Positions 21,294 through 32,800 of a stretch of DNA of 64,000 nucleotides are shown in pieces. Within the stretch, counting starts at the first letter, position 1, and every line of letters starts with the position of its first letter. The notes beneath the pieces are model-generated. The model did not search any database. It was not told the DNA's origin and worked only from the letters and a program-made list of their open reading frames with translations. Made by a program: the position numbers and the translations under genes. Origin of the DNA: Byssochlamys sp. IMV 00236 (Eukaryota > Ascomycota > Eurotiomycetes > Eurotiales > Thermoascaceae); NCBI GenBank assembly GCA_001931875.2, contig MSJH02000667.1, positions 62,001 to 126,000 on the forward strand. The letters are read 5' to 3'.

Positions 21294-23267
21294 CCTGTTC
21301 TCCTGTTCAGCTTTTCTCTACGATATATATGTACTCTACGACCGCTCACGATAGACCCGGATGGGAATTTGATAGAAATTGACATCATATCGTTCTGCGA
21401 CCGAAATCCAACTATACTCTAGGAACTACAGATACATTAACCACATGTAAATTAGTTTCTAGCTTTAAGGTTGTATGCGCTGCATTCCGCAGGCCCCATA
21501 AGATACAAGCCCAGCGCCATCCCATAAGTATCCACTCAAGCCTCCCTCGTACATAACACCATATCCCATGATCAAGTCGCCATGGGACCTGACGTATAAT
21601 ACTCTGCAGATCCCACAGGCCGGACAATGCACCTTTCCTGCATGTCTCGGATTAGCTTCTCTTCAAAGAACCCTTCGAACACCTCACGCGCTCATGCATA
21701 AGCGTGGTGAAGTTTCCTGATAAAGCTATCTGCAGCTACTAACTACTATTAAGTACAGTAAAACCTTTTTATAACGATACCGCATATAACGAATTCCTCT
21801 ACACAACGAATTTGACACCGTGTCAAATTCAAATTCCCATACAAAATTCGTTATTCCTTCCTACTACGACATTCGTTAATTTTTTCAGACCTTTCCCATA
21901 CAATTCGTTATAGAAAAGTACAGATTTACCTTATTAGTCAGTGATTACCTAATCATTAATTACCAATTAAGGAAATTTATTCGAAAATTTCACTAAAAAT
22001 CCGTATATTACTAATACAGACCCACTTTTTATACAACGAATCCTCTATACTACGAATTAGACTGCCTGGAAAAAATGATTCGTTATAGGCAGGTTTTACT
22101 GTATATACATACTTACCCGCCACGGAAAACGCCGGCGATCAGTACTTTATGCAAGGAGGACATCTCGAAGAAGTCTAGATCTTATGCTTTTTTTTTTTTT
22201 TTGAAAGACATGTGGCCCCGCTTTTCGTTGCTTTTCTTTTCCAGCCACTTTTTTTGCAGCAAAGGACTCTGCATATGAGGGGTATATGTCATTGATCGAG
22301 TGTGATTGATGGGGATATATGGTACATATTGTTGAGAAAGGGTTATGGACTATGTTTCTTGTTTGACATCACAGTACATTTGACTGCTGTCGGTTCAGGT
22401 AGGTGTGACTGGGCGTATATTCTACAAGAGAGAACAATTTTAAGGAAATAATTTAGGTAGTCTGGATAGATAGTTATTCATTTCGTGCATTGGGTTACGT
22501 GAAGGTTATGGTTTTAGTACCTTGGTCTCGAGCCAGCCTTCGGCCATTGCATCGAATCTGTTAGTATGTACGAAATGACAAAGAAGCTGCCTTTGTTTCC
22601 GGTAAATAAATAATAAACTAATAAATTTTATTTTAATCAAGACATGCTATGGGTATTTTCTAATCCTATCGAGACAGATTTCAACATATACATATTTCAT
22701 AGTATCTACCTCTGCGATCCGCACTAACGCCACCCTTATATATATACATAACAAAGACTCTATATCCACCTAATCCAATTGCATCAATCAAATAGACTCA
22801 ATCAAATGACCTACCTAGTTATCTCGCATGCTTACTAACCCCAATACCATCATCGCGGAACCTACCCGCTTCCCCTCATCTTATCCAACCTGTTTATCTT
22901 CAAGTTTCTTCCCCCATCTTACCAATCAACAACGGCCGACAATGTCCGTCGCCGATTGCCGAGCTTATGAATTCAACTCGGGATTGCTTATTGTTTTATC
23001 TTGTAACCAGCAGCATCTATCTAATTCCCAAGACTGACCAGTAGTAATATTTATATCTGTCTCAGCTAGATGCTGAAATGAGTAATTATTCTGGAAGATT
23101 GCATTGCTGATATCCGTTCGCGGGGTTCTGGTGTAGATAATTGATTGCATCATCGCGCTCGACTGACTTACTTATCCTCTGACTTCCCCGCATAAGTATA
23201 TTTATTACATGCGCCCGGTCTACAACCACAAAGACATGAATCGGATTCTTCGAAAATAATCTCATCT
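21294..23267. other. Intergenic region containing a MITE
   Basis: No gene is seen outside the MITE at 21754-22103. The DNA from about 22.3 to 23.2 kb is AT-rich, with a T-run at about 22189-22202. The upstream region of the glutathione transferase gene lies at the right end. Confidence 0.45.
21754..22103. mobile_element. Non-autonomous Tc1/mariner (Fot1/pogo-like) MITE
   Basis: Terminal inverted repeats are at 21756-21777 (starting CAGTAAAACC) and 22080-22101 (ending GGTTTTACTG). They match at 19 of 22 positions and are flanked by TA on both sides, the target duplication of the Tc1/mariner group. The element is 346 bp long with no coding capacity. The interior is AT-rich and repeats the word ATTCGTT/AACGAAT about eight times in both orientations, including two diverged direct copies of CCTCTA..ACGAATT..GAC. 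Its transposase would have to come from a full-length relative elsewhere in the genome. Confidence 0.85.
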
Positions 23268-24314
23268 ATGACAAAAATGGCAGAAAAGGTCAGTATAATT
23301 CTAATTCTAATTCCAATTCCACTTCATCCTTCACAGAATCTACACACATCCACATCCAATACCCAAAAACCACCCGAACCGATAACTATCCCATTCCAGC
23401 TAATCCAAGGGACAACCAGGACGCCCAAGTCTACAAACACGCCGACACCGACGGGCATTCCCGCCGCAAAGACTCCTCATTCCGCTCATGGATCTCTCGC
23501 TCCCCCTCCGCCGAATTCCCACCAGAAAAGGACCGCTACGTCCTCTACATCAACTGGGGCTGTCCATGGGCTCATCGCGCCAACCTCGTCCGATCACTCA
23601 AGGGCCTCGAATCCATCATCCAAGTCGCCATTCTCGACTTCGACCTCGGACCCGACGGCTGGTTCTTCTCCGGCCGTCATGGCACAGATGAAAAAGACCC
23701 CTTATACGGATTCAAGTATCTGAAAGATCTCTACTTGAAAGCCAACCCGAATTACTCCGGTCGCTACACCGTTCCCATGCTATGGGATAAAAAGAAAGAA
23801 ACGATCGTGAACAACGAAAGCAGCGAGATAATTCGGATGTTCTATACCGAATTCGACGATTTACTCCCTTCCGAGTATCAAGAACTCAACCATCCCGGAG
23901 GGGGTTTCTACCCCGAACATCTACGGGAGGAAATCGACGCCATGAACGAATGGGTGTATCATCGGATTAATAATGGCGTGTACAAAACGGGTTTTGCAAC
24001 GACGCAAGAAGCGTATGATTCGAACGTCTACCCGCTCTTCGAAGCGCTGGATAAGATCGAAGCTCATCTGGGACAACCGGGTCATCAACCGTTTCTGTTC
24101 GGAGAACATATCACGGAAGCGGATATCAGGTTGTATCCTACCATTGCGAGGTTCGATGTGGCGTATTATGTGATTTTTAAGTGTAATTTGAAGATGATCA
24201 GGCATGATTATCCGAGGATTCATGAGTGGTATCGCAGGTTATATTGGGATGAGTCCGAGGAGACGAGGGGTGGGGTGTTTAAGAAGACGACGTTTTTTGA
24301 TCTGGTAAGCTCAT

Positions 24315-24348
<34 letters not shown>

Positions 24349-24539
24349 NNNNNNNNNNNNNNNNNNNNACTTTTCTTGGAGGGTTCTCTCATCCTGATGC
24401 TTTCGTGATGGATTTGCTAATGTTTTATCTCTTTCTTTCATAGTATAAATTCGGCTATCTCAGGGCTATAGGCAGACGCGCGGGCACAGACGAGGTCGTT
24501 GTGCCGGCGGGACCGTATCCTGATATTCATCCGTTATAA
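23268..24539 (+). CDS. Glutathione S-transferase, omega/Ecm4 type (glutathionyl-hydroquinone reductase-like)
   Basis: The exon model is 23268-23292, 23337-24304 and 24444-24539, giving 362 aa. The first junction (donor GTATAA, acceptor CACAG) is chosen because it keeps the long downstream frame; exon 2 to 3 uses GTAAGC and CATAG. Residues [16 protein letters not shown] carry the thioredoxin-fold active-site Cys of omega-class and Xi-class enzymes. A C-terminal helical domain follows ([17 protein letters not shown] motif). The C-terminal exon has YKFGYLR and ends near PYPDIHPL, typical of Ecm4/GTO proteins. These enzymes remove glutathione from glutathionyl-quinones and lignin-type substrates by a Cys-dependent reduction. 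The second intron contains a T-run and the 20-N gap, so its true length is unknown. The first exon is the least certain part. Confidence 0.87.
24349..24368. other. Assembly gap (20 N) inside an intron
   Basis: Twenty undetermined bases follow directly after a run of more than 30 T within the second intron of the glutathione transferase gene. The gap most likely reflects failure to sequence through the homopolymer. It does not touch coding sequence. Confidence 0.98.
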
Positions 24540-24818
24540 GGGACGGTAAGATCCTCTGTAATAGCGGTTTAATTCATAGGAATCACTATCTTTGGAAATA
24601 GATGACCAAATAACGTTATTGGGTCCTATTCGAGAAACGCCGTATAGTCGAGTCCCATTACATATGTGTGTACATACAATCAAGGTTATCTTGTCCGTGC
24701 CACTAAATGTCAATTCTGATTTAATCAGACGGTCAACTAAACGAGCACGTCTGGCATTAGGATCATGCTGAAGAGATACGAAATGGCCTGTATTCTATCT
24801 CATGCTCCTTTCTCTAAT

Positions 24819-27123
24819 CTAAAGCTTAGCCTTATCCTGCTTCTTTTCCTTGGCTTCAAAATACTCTTTAACTCTTGCCTTCGCAACCTTGACAACTTCC
24901 GGATCCTCTATAGTCGGAGGGAAGGTCACTGCGGCATCATAATCTCCCCTTGCAGCATTCTCGACCAACTCACGTAGTACGCGACGGAGAGTCTTTCCAC
25001 TCCGCGTTTTGGGAATCATGCCGCGGCCCTGGATCATACCGCCTAGTGAGGCGATGGCGCCAATCTGGTCTCGGACCAATGCGTTGACCTCTTTGAAAAG
25101 CTGCGGGGAGGGAGTAGCAGGGAGGGAACCTGTACCCGTACGGGGTTGGATGAAAGCGAAGGGGAGATGCCCCTTGAGAGAGTCGGGAATGCCGACCACG
25201 CTTGCTTCACCGACTTCAGGATGGGAAAGGATCGCTTGCTCGATAGCACCTGGAATAGGTGTATACGTTAGCTTGGGGAAAAAGGTGGGGGATATGCTCC
25301 ATGTCCGAAATTACTTACCAGTACTGAAACGGTGTGCTGCAACATTGATGATATCGTCTGATCTGGACATTATATGAACGTAGCCAGACTCGTCTATCAT
25401 GCCTGCGTCACCTGTGTCTATCCAGCGGCCGTTGAACCTCTTCAGATAACCCTTGTAGAATCGCTCGTCGTCATTGAATAATGTCGTGAAGCCAGTCGGG
25501 GCCAAAGGCATTGCGAGGACAATGTTGCCCATTGTCCCTCTCTTCACTTCGTTCCCTTCGTCATCGACTGCACGCACATCGAAGCCAGGCATTGGCTTTC
25601 CTGCTGATCCGGGCTTGACACCACAAGGCTTACTATTGGGTTTCGCAGCTCCCTGGGAAAGCAGACCAGCAGTGCTTCGCTGAGCCAGACCAGTGATTGG
25701 AGACCCTGACTCTGATGACCACCAGTTATCAACCACCATGGCATTGGGAGCTGCATGCTTGGTCAACAGGTCTTGAAACGCCCGAACGATACTGGGTTCA
25801 CTCCTCTCGCCGGCGAGGAAGAGACCCCTCAATGACTTCAGGCCACCTCGTCTGCCGACTTCCTCGAAGAACTTGTTATCAGGATCATCTTTGCGGATGG
25901 CCCGCAGAGCTGTCGGAGCCGTCGACAAAACATTCACTTTGTTCTGCTCTATGATGCGCCAGAATGTCCCTGCATCTGGAGTACCAACCGGTTTGCCTTC
26001 GAAGAGGACTGTAGTTGCGCCTACCAGCAGCGGTCCATACAGGATATAGGAATGTCCGACGACCCATCCAATATCAGAGGTGCAGAACATCACGTCTCCT
26101 GGTCCGTTTATATCGAATAGGTACTTGATGGAAAGGTTCAATCCCACAGCATGGCCTCCTGCCTCACGGAGAATACCTTTCGGAAGACCCGTGGTACCTA
26201 GGCTCTCAACGTCAGACCTATCACCAGTCGCTAACCATCAGGACGAATACGACGATACATACCGCTTGTGTAAATGATATATAGACCCTCGTTACTCTTG
26301 ATAGGCACCGGACCAGCCCTGATACCTCGCATCTTGGCGCTCTTAACCAGCCGTTGCCAGTTCCTCTGACCACCACCCAACTTGTCTGGCCGATCCCATC
26401 TCAGTTCATCTCGCTGCCAAATGATAACTTTCAATGGCTTGTGACTACTCTTCTCTATAGCTCCTTCCACGAGCGGACGGTACGCAACCGGACCCTTTGC
26501 ACCCTCAATTCCACATGACGCAGTCAGTATAGCTCGCGGCTTAGCAGCATCAATGCGTTGCGCGAGCGACGCTGCCGCGAAACCACCAAATACAGCGGAA
26601 TGGATCGCACCCAGGCGCGCAATTGCCAGGGCCCCAATGAGGGCAGCGGGTATCATCGGCACTATTCACATGTTTCCCGTTACTACTATTGTCATGGAAC
26701 CGAACAAACATAAAGTATACACGGAGAGAAGATAAGAACCATACTGTAGATGAGGACTACATCTCCCTTACGGACACCTTCCTCACGCAGAACACCCGCC
26801 AGGACCTCCACTTCTTCTAGAAGCTGGCTATATGTGATTGTCTGTTTGGACTTGGTCGCTGGAGACTCCCATATGATGGCGACATTGTCCCCGTTGCCGT
26901 TCTTCACATGTCGGTCCACGCAATTGTATGTCGTCGAGATCTCACCATCGGGAAACCAGGACCAGTGCTGATGACTTGTGCCGCTGGGGAGGGTCTTCGT
27001 CGTCCGTGCGAGCGTCCGAGTCGGCCTTTTGTGCCAATGTAGCTGCTCCGCATGGTGAGCCCAGAACGTCTCCGGATCACGCAGGGAGTGTTCCAATACG
27101 GCGTCCTGCGGATGTGGCGCCAT
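24819..27123 (-). CDS. Acetyl/propionyl-CoA synthetase-like AMP-forming ligase
   Basis: Four exons (27123-26745, 26661-26263, 26197-25319, 25249-24819) with introns of 83, 65 and 69 nt encode 695 aa. The start is the ATG at 27123, since the frame upstream opens with GTG. ANL adenylating-enzyme motifs are in order: MPMIPAALIGALAIARLGAIH, the P-loop-like YTSGTTGLPKG rebuilt across intron 2, WWSSESG, RWIDTGDAG and a C-terminal catalytic lysine region (GMIPKTRSGKTLRR). The N-terminal ACAS domain (DPETFWAHHAEQLHWHK) marks the acetyl/propionyl-CoA synthetase branch. The usual WWQTETG is WWSSESG, with both tryptophans kept, which suggests a small acyl substrate such as propionate or acetate. The length fits PrpE/ACSS3-like enzymes. 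No peroxisomal targeting tripeptide (SKL type) ends it; it stops at DKAKL, so the compartment is open. Confidence 0.9.
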
Positions 27124-29087
27124 AGTGTGTGCAACTCCAGTGTACACTGTTTCAACAGGCGGGTGGGGGCGCTATTTGGTATGGAAACAAGCGTTGTATG
27201 TGCGATACCAGCTCCAGGTAGAGAAAGGAAGGTGAAGTAGCCCGTGGAGGGGATGCTGGACCAAGATAAAGGAAGCGCTACGCCGCAGCCCCCTTCTCAT
27301 ATCATCATCGTTCTTGGCCGGAATCTAAGGGAAGCTGTGTCCTATACCCGGGCTGCCGCAGCGGTTCGGTTATTGCTAGGTACTCCTTGGGCGTCCGTTC
27401 CAATCAACGTCGTGTTCACCTCGCTGCATTTACCGAGGAGAGAAGAGAGAGCTAGACAATAATGCGGCTCCCGAGCATAAGCGCAGCGTGTCTAGCCTAG
27501 GACGAGTCATATGGGAGCAGCCTACCATATGGCGAAGAAAGGGGCGGACAGCCAAAAGGCGCATCTAACTTTCAAGTGACGTTGGACTGAGGCATGAGCA
27601 TTCGAGGAGTACCATACATAATGCTTGGGAGAGGAAGCATATCGCGCCCTGGAACCTGGGGAAGCTTCCCCGCACCGGAGCACCATAGACTAGTTACTTA
27701 CTGGGGAATGGGGCCGAGGTCCATTTCAGCCCGCGCGAGTCCATCGGGGATGTCGGGATGCTTCAAGTGCCTAGACTACAAACTCAACTTCCCCAGAACG
27801 GTTGAATGCAGTGGAGTATTGCAATTGGTACGGACGACCGGGCGGACTCTGAAAAAAGAGATAAGAGACGCTGCCCTCTATGCGGGGGAGGACATTGTGG
27901 TGGACTCCATCCGAAAGCGAAGGAGAGCAGTCTGATGCCGAGACTATACTTATGTACCGGACCAATAACGCTTAATATCAGCCAGGATAAACAGTCCGGG
28001 GAATCTCTGGATCTGATCTATGGTTCGGGATATCTTGTAACTTAGCTCGTGTGCCATCTCTCCATATGCTCATGAGTGTATGAGGCCCCAGCGGGTCGCG
28101 GAAGGTTCTCAAATGCCTCGACTGCCTGGAAAGGGATGAAGGATGTTGGGACCTGATGCCACAATCTCACTTCCGATCAGACGGAGATCCAGACATCCCC
28201 ACACATAATAAGCTTTGTCTTAGCTGTGCTAGTAGTGAAACAGGGACAGAGCCAATCGGCCTCTAGATGGAAGTCTGGCCTCTCAGCGTTGTCAAATAGT
28301 TATCAATTTACCGCTTACTACAAGTAGACAGATCGAGATAGGCCTGAATGCAGATACAGACCTATTGGAGGAGAACAGCTAAAAAAAGAAATCATTCCAA
28401 GTCCATTGACTATCCTTGAAACTCTGCCGTAGGGTATCGTATCAGAAATAGGTGATGTTTACTAGTATAGACGGGATTCTCATAATCTCGGCATAGAGTC
28501 GCCTCGCGCAAGAAACGGGGTATGGAACGCTCCTTCTCAAGACTTCCTCTCCGGTATTCTTCTTCTCTCCTCTCTTCCGCCCTTCCATTATGACGAGTCA
28601 AGCGTCCGGTTCACTCCTTGCCCACCGCATTCCCTCCTGCTTGATTCTCTGCACTTCTATAATCGCTGGTTCGAACGGAGAGCAAGGCGACCCCCTGCTC
28701 CCCAGTCCTTCTTCACAAAGGACTTATTTCCCGAGCCTAAAACACCGATGCCGAGACAGAAATCAAAATGTCTCCAAACCCATATGCATATTCCGGACCA
28801 AGCATTCCGTACTCCAACCGTCTGTCTCTTGGGATTTGGCCCGCACTCCGTGAGGACTTTGCTGGTTGGTTGTATGACCGAGCATCGAGCAACCGCAAAT
28901 GAAACGTCGACGGTCACAGAAATATGAATAAGAACTGAATTCATCGCACGTAGCCGGCGCGACCAAGGAGAGGACTCGCGTCTCCTCGTAAATTAAACAA
29001 GAATGTCAAAATGTCCACCAGAAAGAGAGCGCGCTTGCATGAGAGACAGGACAAAGGATCAGCACAGATGCAAAACGAGGTCGACGT
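27124..29087. other. Intergenic, acyl-CoA synthetase to rasB
   Basis: I see no confident gene. Frames at 27594-27935 and 28590-28853 are open but have no recognisable domains. The right end is the 3' flank of rasB. Confidence 0.4.
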
Positions 29088-29885
29088 TTACAAGATCGCA
29101 CATTTTAGGCCACTGCGATGAGGCCTCGACCGATCCGGGCGGAAGGACTTGGGGTATTCAGGGCCGCCGTCACGATCTCGTTGTCCAGCGCCGAAGCCAG
29201 TACCCCGTCGATCTTGTCCCTTGCCACCCTGTTGTTGCATGCGCTGTTGTCGCAGCAATCTAACGACGTCGTAAAATGCCTTCTCGACATTGATGCAGTT
29301 CTTTGCAGAGGCCTCGACGAAGTCGCAGCCCAGTTCTTTCGCGAGAGCAGATCCTTCTTGCGAAGAGACGGCACGTTCCATGGCCTTGTCGCTCTTGTTG
29401 CCGACCAGCATCACGGGAACGGGGCCCGACGATCCAGACATCGGGGGGCTCATGGGGGAACTCAGGTAGTTGGCACCGGTTGGTGAGCCTGAACTAGCAG
29501 ACTCTTTCACGAGCTGTATCTGGTTGTAGAACTTCTGTATCCGAGAGAAGGATGATCGAGATGTGATACTGTAGACGAGCACGAAGCCTTCACCGTCTCG
29601 GATCCACTGGTCACGCAATGCGGTATATTCTTCCTGTCCCGCTGTGTCCAACACCTCCAGCATACATGACTGCTGGTCGATCACGACTTGCTTTCGGTAG
29701 GAGTCCTCGATAGTGGGATCGTAGGTCTCAACGAAATGATTCAGACACAGCTGCCACACCGTTAGTTGACCCTGCCACTGGAGTCGAGGGACCAGAGAGA
29801 CACGAACCTGGATGGTAAGAGCCGTCTTTCCTACACCTCCATCGCCCAACACCACCAGTTTGTACAATGTCATCTTCCCCGACAT
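29088..29885 (-). CDS. rasB: Ras-family small GTPase RasB
   Basis: Exons 29885-29808 and 29750-29088, split by a 57-nt intron (GTTCGT...GCAG), encode 246 aa. The opening [20 protein letters not shown] includes the P-loop GDGGVGKT. Switch I ([11 protein letters not shown]), [12 protein letters not shown] and the EASAKN box follow, so all G1-G5 motifs are intact. Between the alpha-3 region and the NKSD strand lies a Ser/Pro/Gly-rich insert of about 28 residues (starting [11 protein letters not shown]), characteristic of filamentous-fungal RasB and absent from RasA. The C terminus is CAIL, a CaaX box for prenylation, preceded by a basic/Gly tail. RasB controls polarised growth and branching in Aspergillus. 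The intron interrupts the code just after the P-loop; reading through it would insert 19 non-Ras residues, which supports the splice. Confidence 0.95.
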   Translation of the reverse strand: MSGKMTLYKLVVLGDGGVGKTALTIQVRVSLVPRLQWQGQLTVWQLCLNHFVETYDPTIEDSYRKQVVIDQQSCMLEVLDTAGQEEYTALRDQWIRDGEGFVLVYSITSRSSFSRIQKFYNQIQLVKESASSGSPTGANYLSSPMSPPMSGSSGPVPVMLVGNKSDKAMERAVSSQEGSALAKELGCDFVEASAKNCINVEKAFYDVVRLLRQQRMQQQGGKGQDRRGTGFGAGQRDRDGGPEYPKSFRPDRSRPHRSGLKCAIL

Positions 29886-32800
29886 GGCTGCGGAATCTCA
29901 CCCGCGGTGAGGATGTGTAATAGCGACAACTTTTTTTGTTTGAAATATAGCAGAGTAAGAAGACAACGGGATGTCCGTGACACGAGGGTCACGAGTGGAC
30001 AGCTGTAGCTAGACTAGAAGCTGCAAGGACAGGAACTGCTGCGGGCATGTCAGAAACGAGGCCACCTAGCTGCAGGGCAACGGAGCGGATCATACGTACT
30101 GAAGTAGTACGCAGATGAAAGTGAGACCTCTATGGGCCGTTTGCGCCAGCCAATGCAGCGGAACAGCCGTACACACGATGATGAACGACCGAAATAGTAC
30201 CGGAGAGGGAGCAATCCTGAGATGCTTTAAGACGATTCGATTCGCAACGCTCAATAGGCAGAAGGAGCCTGCCAACGCCACCGGAGGAGATGAGAAGGCT
30301 TGCCAGAGCTCTCGAAAGGTCCACCGCAGCTGCACGTGAGACCAACGACGACAGCCTCGACGGAGAATGAAGGCTGGGGAAGATCAGATTGGACGGACGC
30401 GCTGACTGTCGTTCGGGAGGGGATAGGATAGGATCATCCAGGGAGGAAAGGTGTTTCGACCAGCAAGTTGTGATAAAAAAGAAGAGGACGGAGATACCCA
30501 GCGCGGATGGCACGGAGAGGATAATAGGAGGGGGATCTCTATCGAAGAGGCCAAAAAAAGGTCCTGGTCCTGGAGAGAGAGAGAGGGGGGGAGGAGAGGC
30601 CACAGAAGCGGAGAGGAAAAGAGCGATTATTCTTCCTACTAACTAGCTAACTAACAGTGTGTTGAGAGATCGTTAGTTAGTTGGTTACTCCGTACTCCTA
30701 CTTTACAGTACGGGCGACGTGCCGACCCGCGCGAGCAAGAAGGGTGATCTCTCGTCCGCCACCGCCTGCGCAGAGGAACAAGACGAACGAACAGACCAGG
30801 TCTCGATCCGACACTCGGGATGCAGGGCACTGAACAGTGAGAGGACCGTCTCCTGCGTGGCTTGTGCTCCTTTTTTTGACTTTGGCCAACTTGTGAGGTC
30901 CAGCCCCCGATCACTTTTTCCCACGGCTCCCGTTCACCCCCAAGACGAGACGATGTGGGTTGACAGGAAAGCTAATCATTCTTAGTGAATCCCCTCCACA
31001 GCGAGATACTTCAGGCGACGGATCCCCGGGACCGGACACGAGAGAGGAATCGAGCCAGGACAAAAAGCAAACAATAGCTCCAGGGTCTATAGCCAGCGGA
31101 TGCATATCAGACCGGCCAGTATCAAAAGACTCTGGCCATAATAACTTAAATCATCCAAATGGACCCCTCATGGCCGTTGTGCCCGTTCTTCACCCGTTTC
31201 TCTCTTAGTCTGCTCTCCCACCACTAGGGTTTGACCGGACAATTTACAGGGGTGGCTGATACACAGTCTCTGGAACGGAGGATTCATTCATTATTACTTG
31301 ACGATTCGAAGAACAACGGTCATTTCTCACGGGGTGGACATCTCCCAGAGAGGAGTTCAACAGAGGACTGTGATGATAATGTACAGTATATGTACTTGAC
31401 AGGACGGAGATAAGCCTATCCGGTTCCTATGTGCGCTTTTTCTCACAATTCATAAAATGGGACCATCCTGGACAATAATAATACTCTATGGACCTACTAC
31501 CTACTGAGGGCAAGACGGGCCACGGCCGAAAGCTTCAATATGGAGTTAACAGGGCAGCTTAGGCGAACTTCCTGAAGCCCACCTTGACACGCAGTGATCG
31601 TGCCTGTTGATAGACCGTGCACCCGTTCATCCACCCGCAGACGCCGCCAAAGCATGCTCGCAGCAATAACCGCCTGAAGCTCTCCCCACTGCCGACCGTT
31701 CCCAAAAGGCACATCGATCAACCCACTCCAGGGAAAAGGAATCATAGGAGAATTAGATTAACGCCCAATCACCTGCGAAGGCCCGATCTATTTGAGACCG
31801 CCACCAGACCAGGGCAGATTCGGCCTTTCTCTCTCTCTCTTTCTCTCTCGCTCTCTCTGAACCAAAAGTATCTCAAGTATCTCTCTCCAGTGTCCAGCTA
31901 TCCTGAACAATGATTGAACATAAATTGACTTCTGCCCCCGTTAAACGACCCCGTCGCGATCCTAGATTGTCCCGTCAAAACTGGCCGCTCATAAGTTCGA
32001 GGCGTCACCCTAAAAGACCCACCATAACTATGAGTATGCCCGGCCGTCGGCGACATTTGGTCGGTTGTGGGCCAGCACAGACATCCAGCAACTGAGGAAA
32101 GGGGACCAGCAGATCCCCGGCACCATCGCGGCATCTTTCCGCCTGATGGGACTAACTGGCTATAGCAGTGATGCTACTTGAAACTAAAGCCGTCATGGTA
32201 TAGATCCTGACGCTATGCCCTCTAGTGCTACCGGTACGGCGCTACGGGAACGCACCGCGGATTCCCACGAGTCAAGGTCCATGCAGCAAGTGGGGGGAGG
32301 TTATAGCTTCGGAGGACGACTGACGAGGGGGGATTTGCTCTAGAGATGACCACGGCTCTATAGGCTCGTCTTGCTCTCCGTCTCGCGGTTGAATCAGGAG
32401 TTGTTCTGTTGTGTCCTTGCCGGGCTCCTAACCGGCTCGTCCCGTCAACTCCGAACAGGCAAAAACACAATCTCCCTTCTTATAGAGTAAGTACTCCTTC
32501 GCAGTCGAGTGCAAAAGTCCATTCATTAATTCCACCACGCTCCGTTTTCAGAAAGGATATACTCTCACCATCGCACCCTTTTATGAGCACCGGTGTGGGC
32601 CCTGCGCGAATCTCTCCCTTCCTTTCGTTCTGATCAGGATCACTTGGCGAATCCTCGGTCCCGGCACGAGGGAACCTCGGCGGCAGCGTCGAAAGAAAAG
32701 TGGTGAAATCAGCCTGACGGATTGGCGCCGGGTGCCGGGGGAGATCGTCAGCCGGTTTCAGGAGAGCCAATATCCGTGAATATCGAAGTATATTCCGTGC

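Noticed and set aside
30130..30603. 157-aa minus-strand ORF upstream of rasB
   Set aside because: It is Ser/Pro/Leu-rich with no motif and lies in the expected rasB leader, next to GA/CT-biased DNA that keeps frames open.
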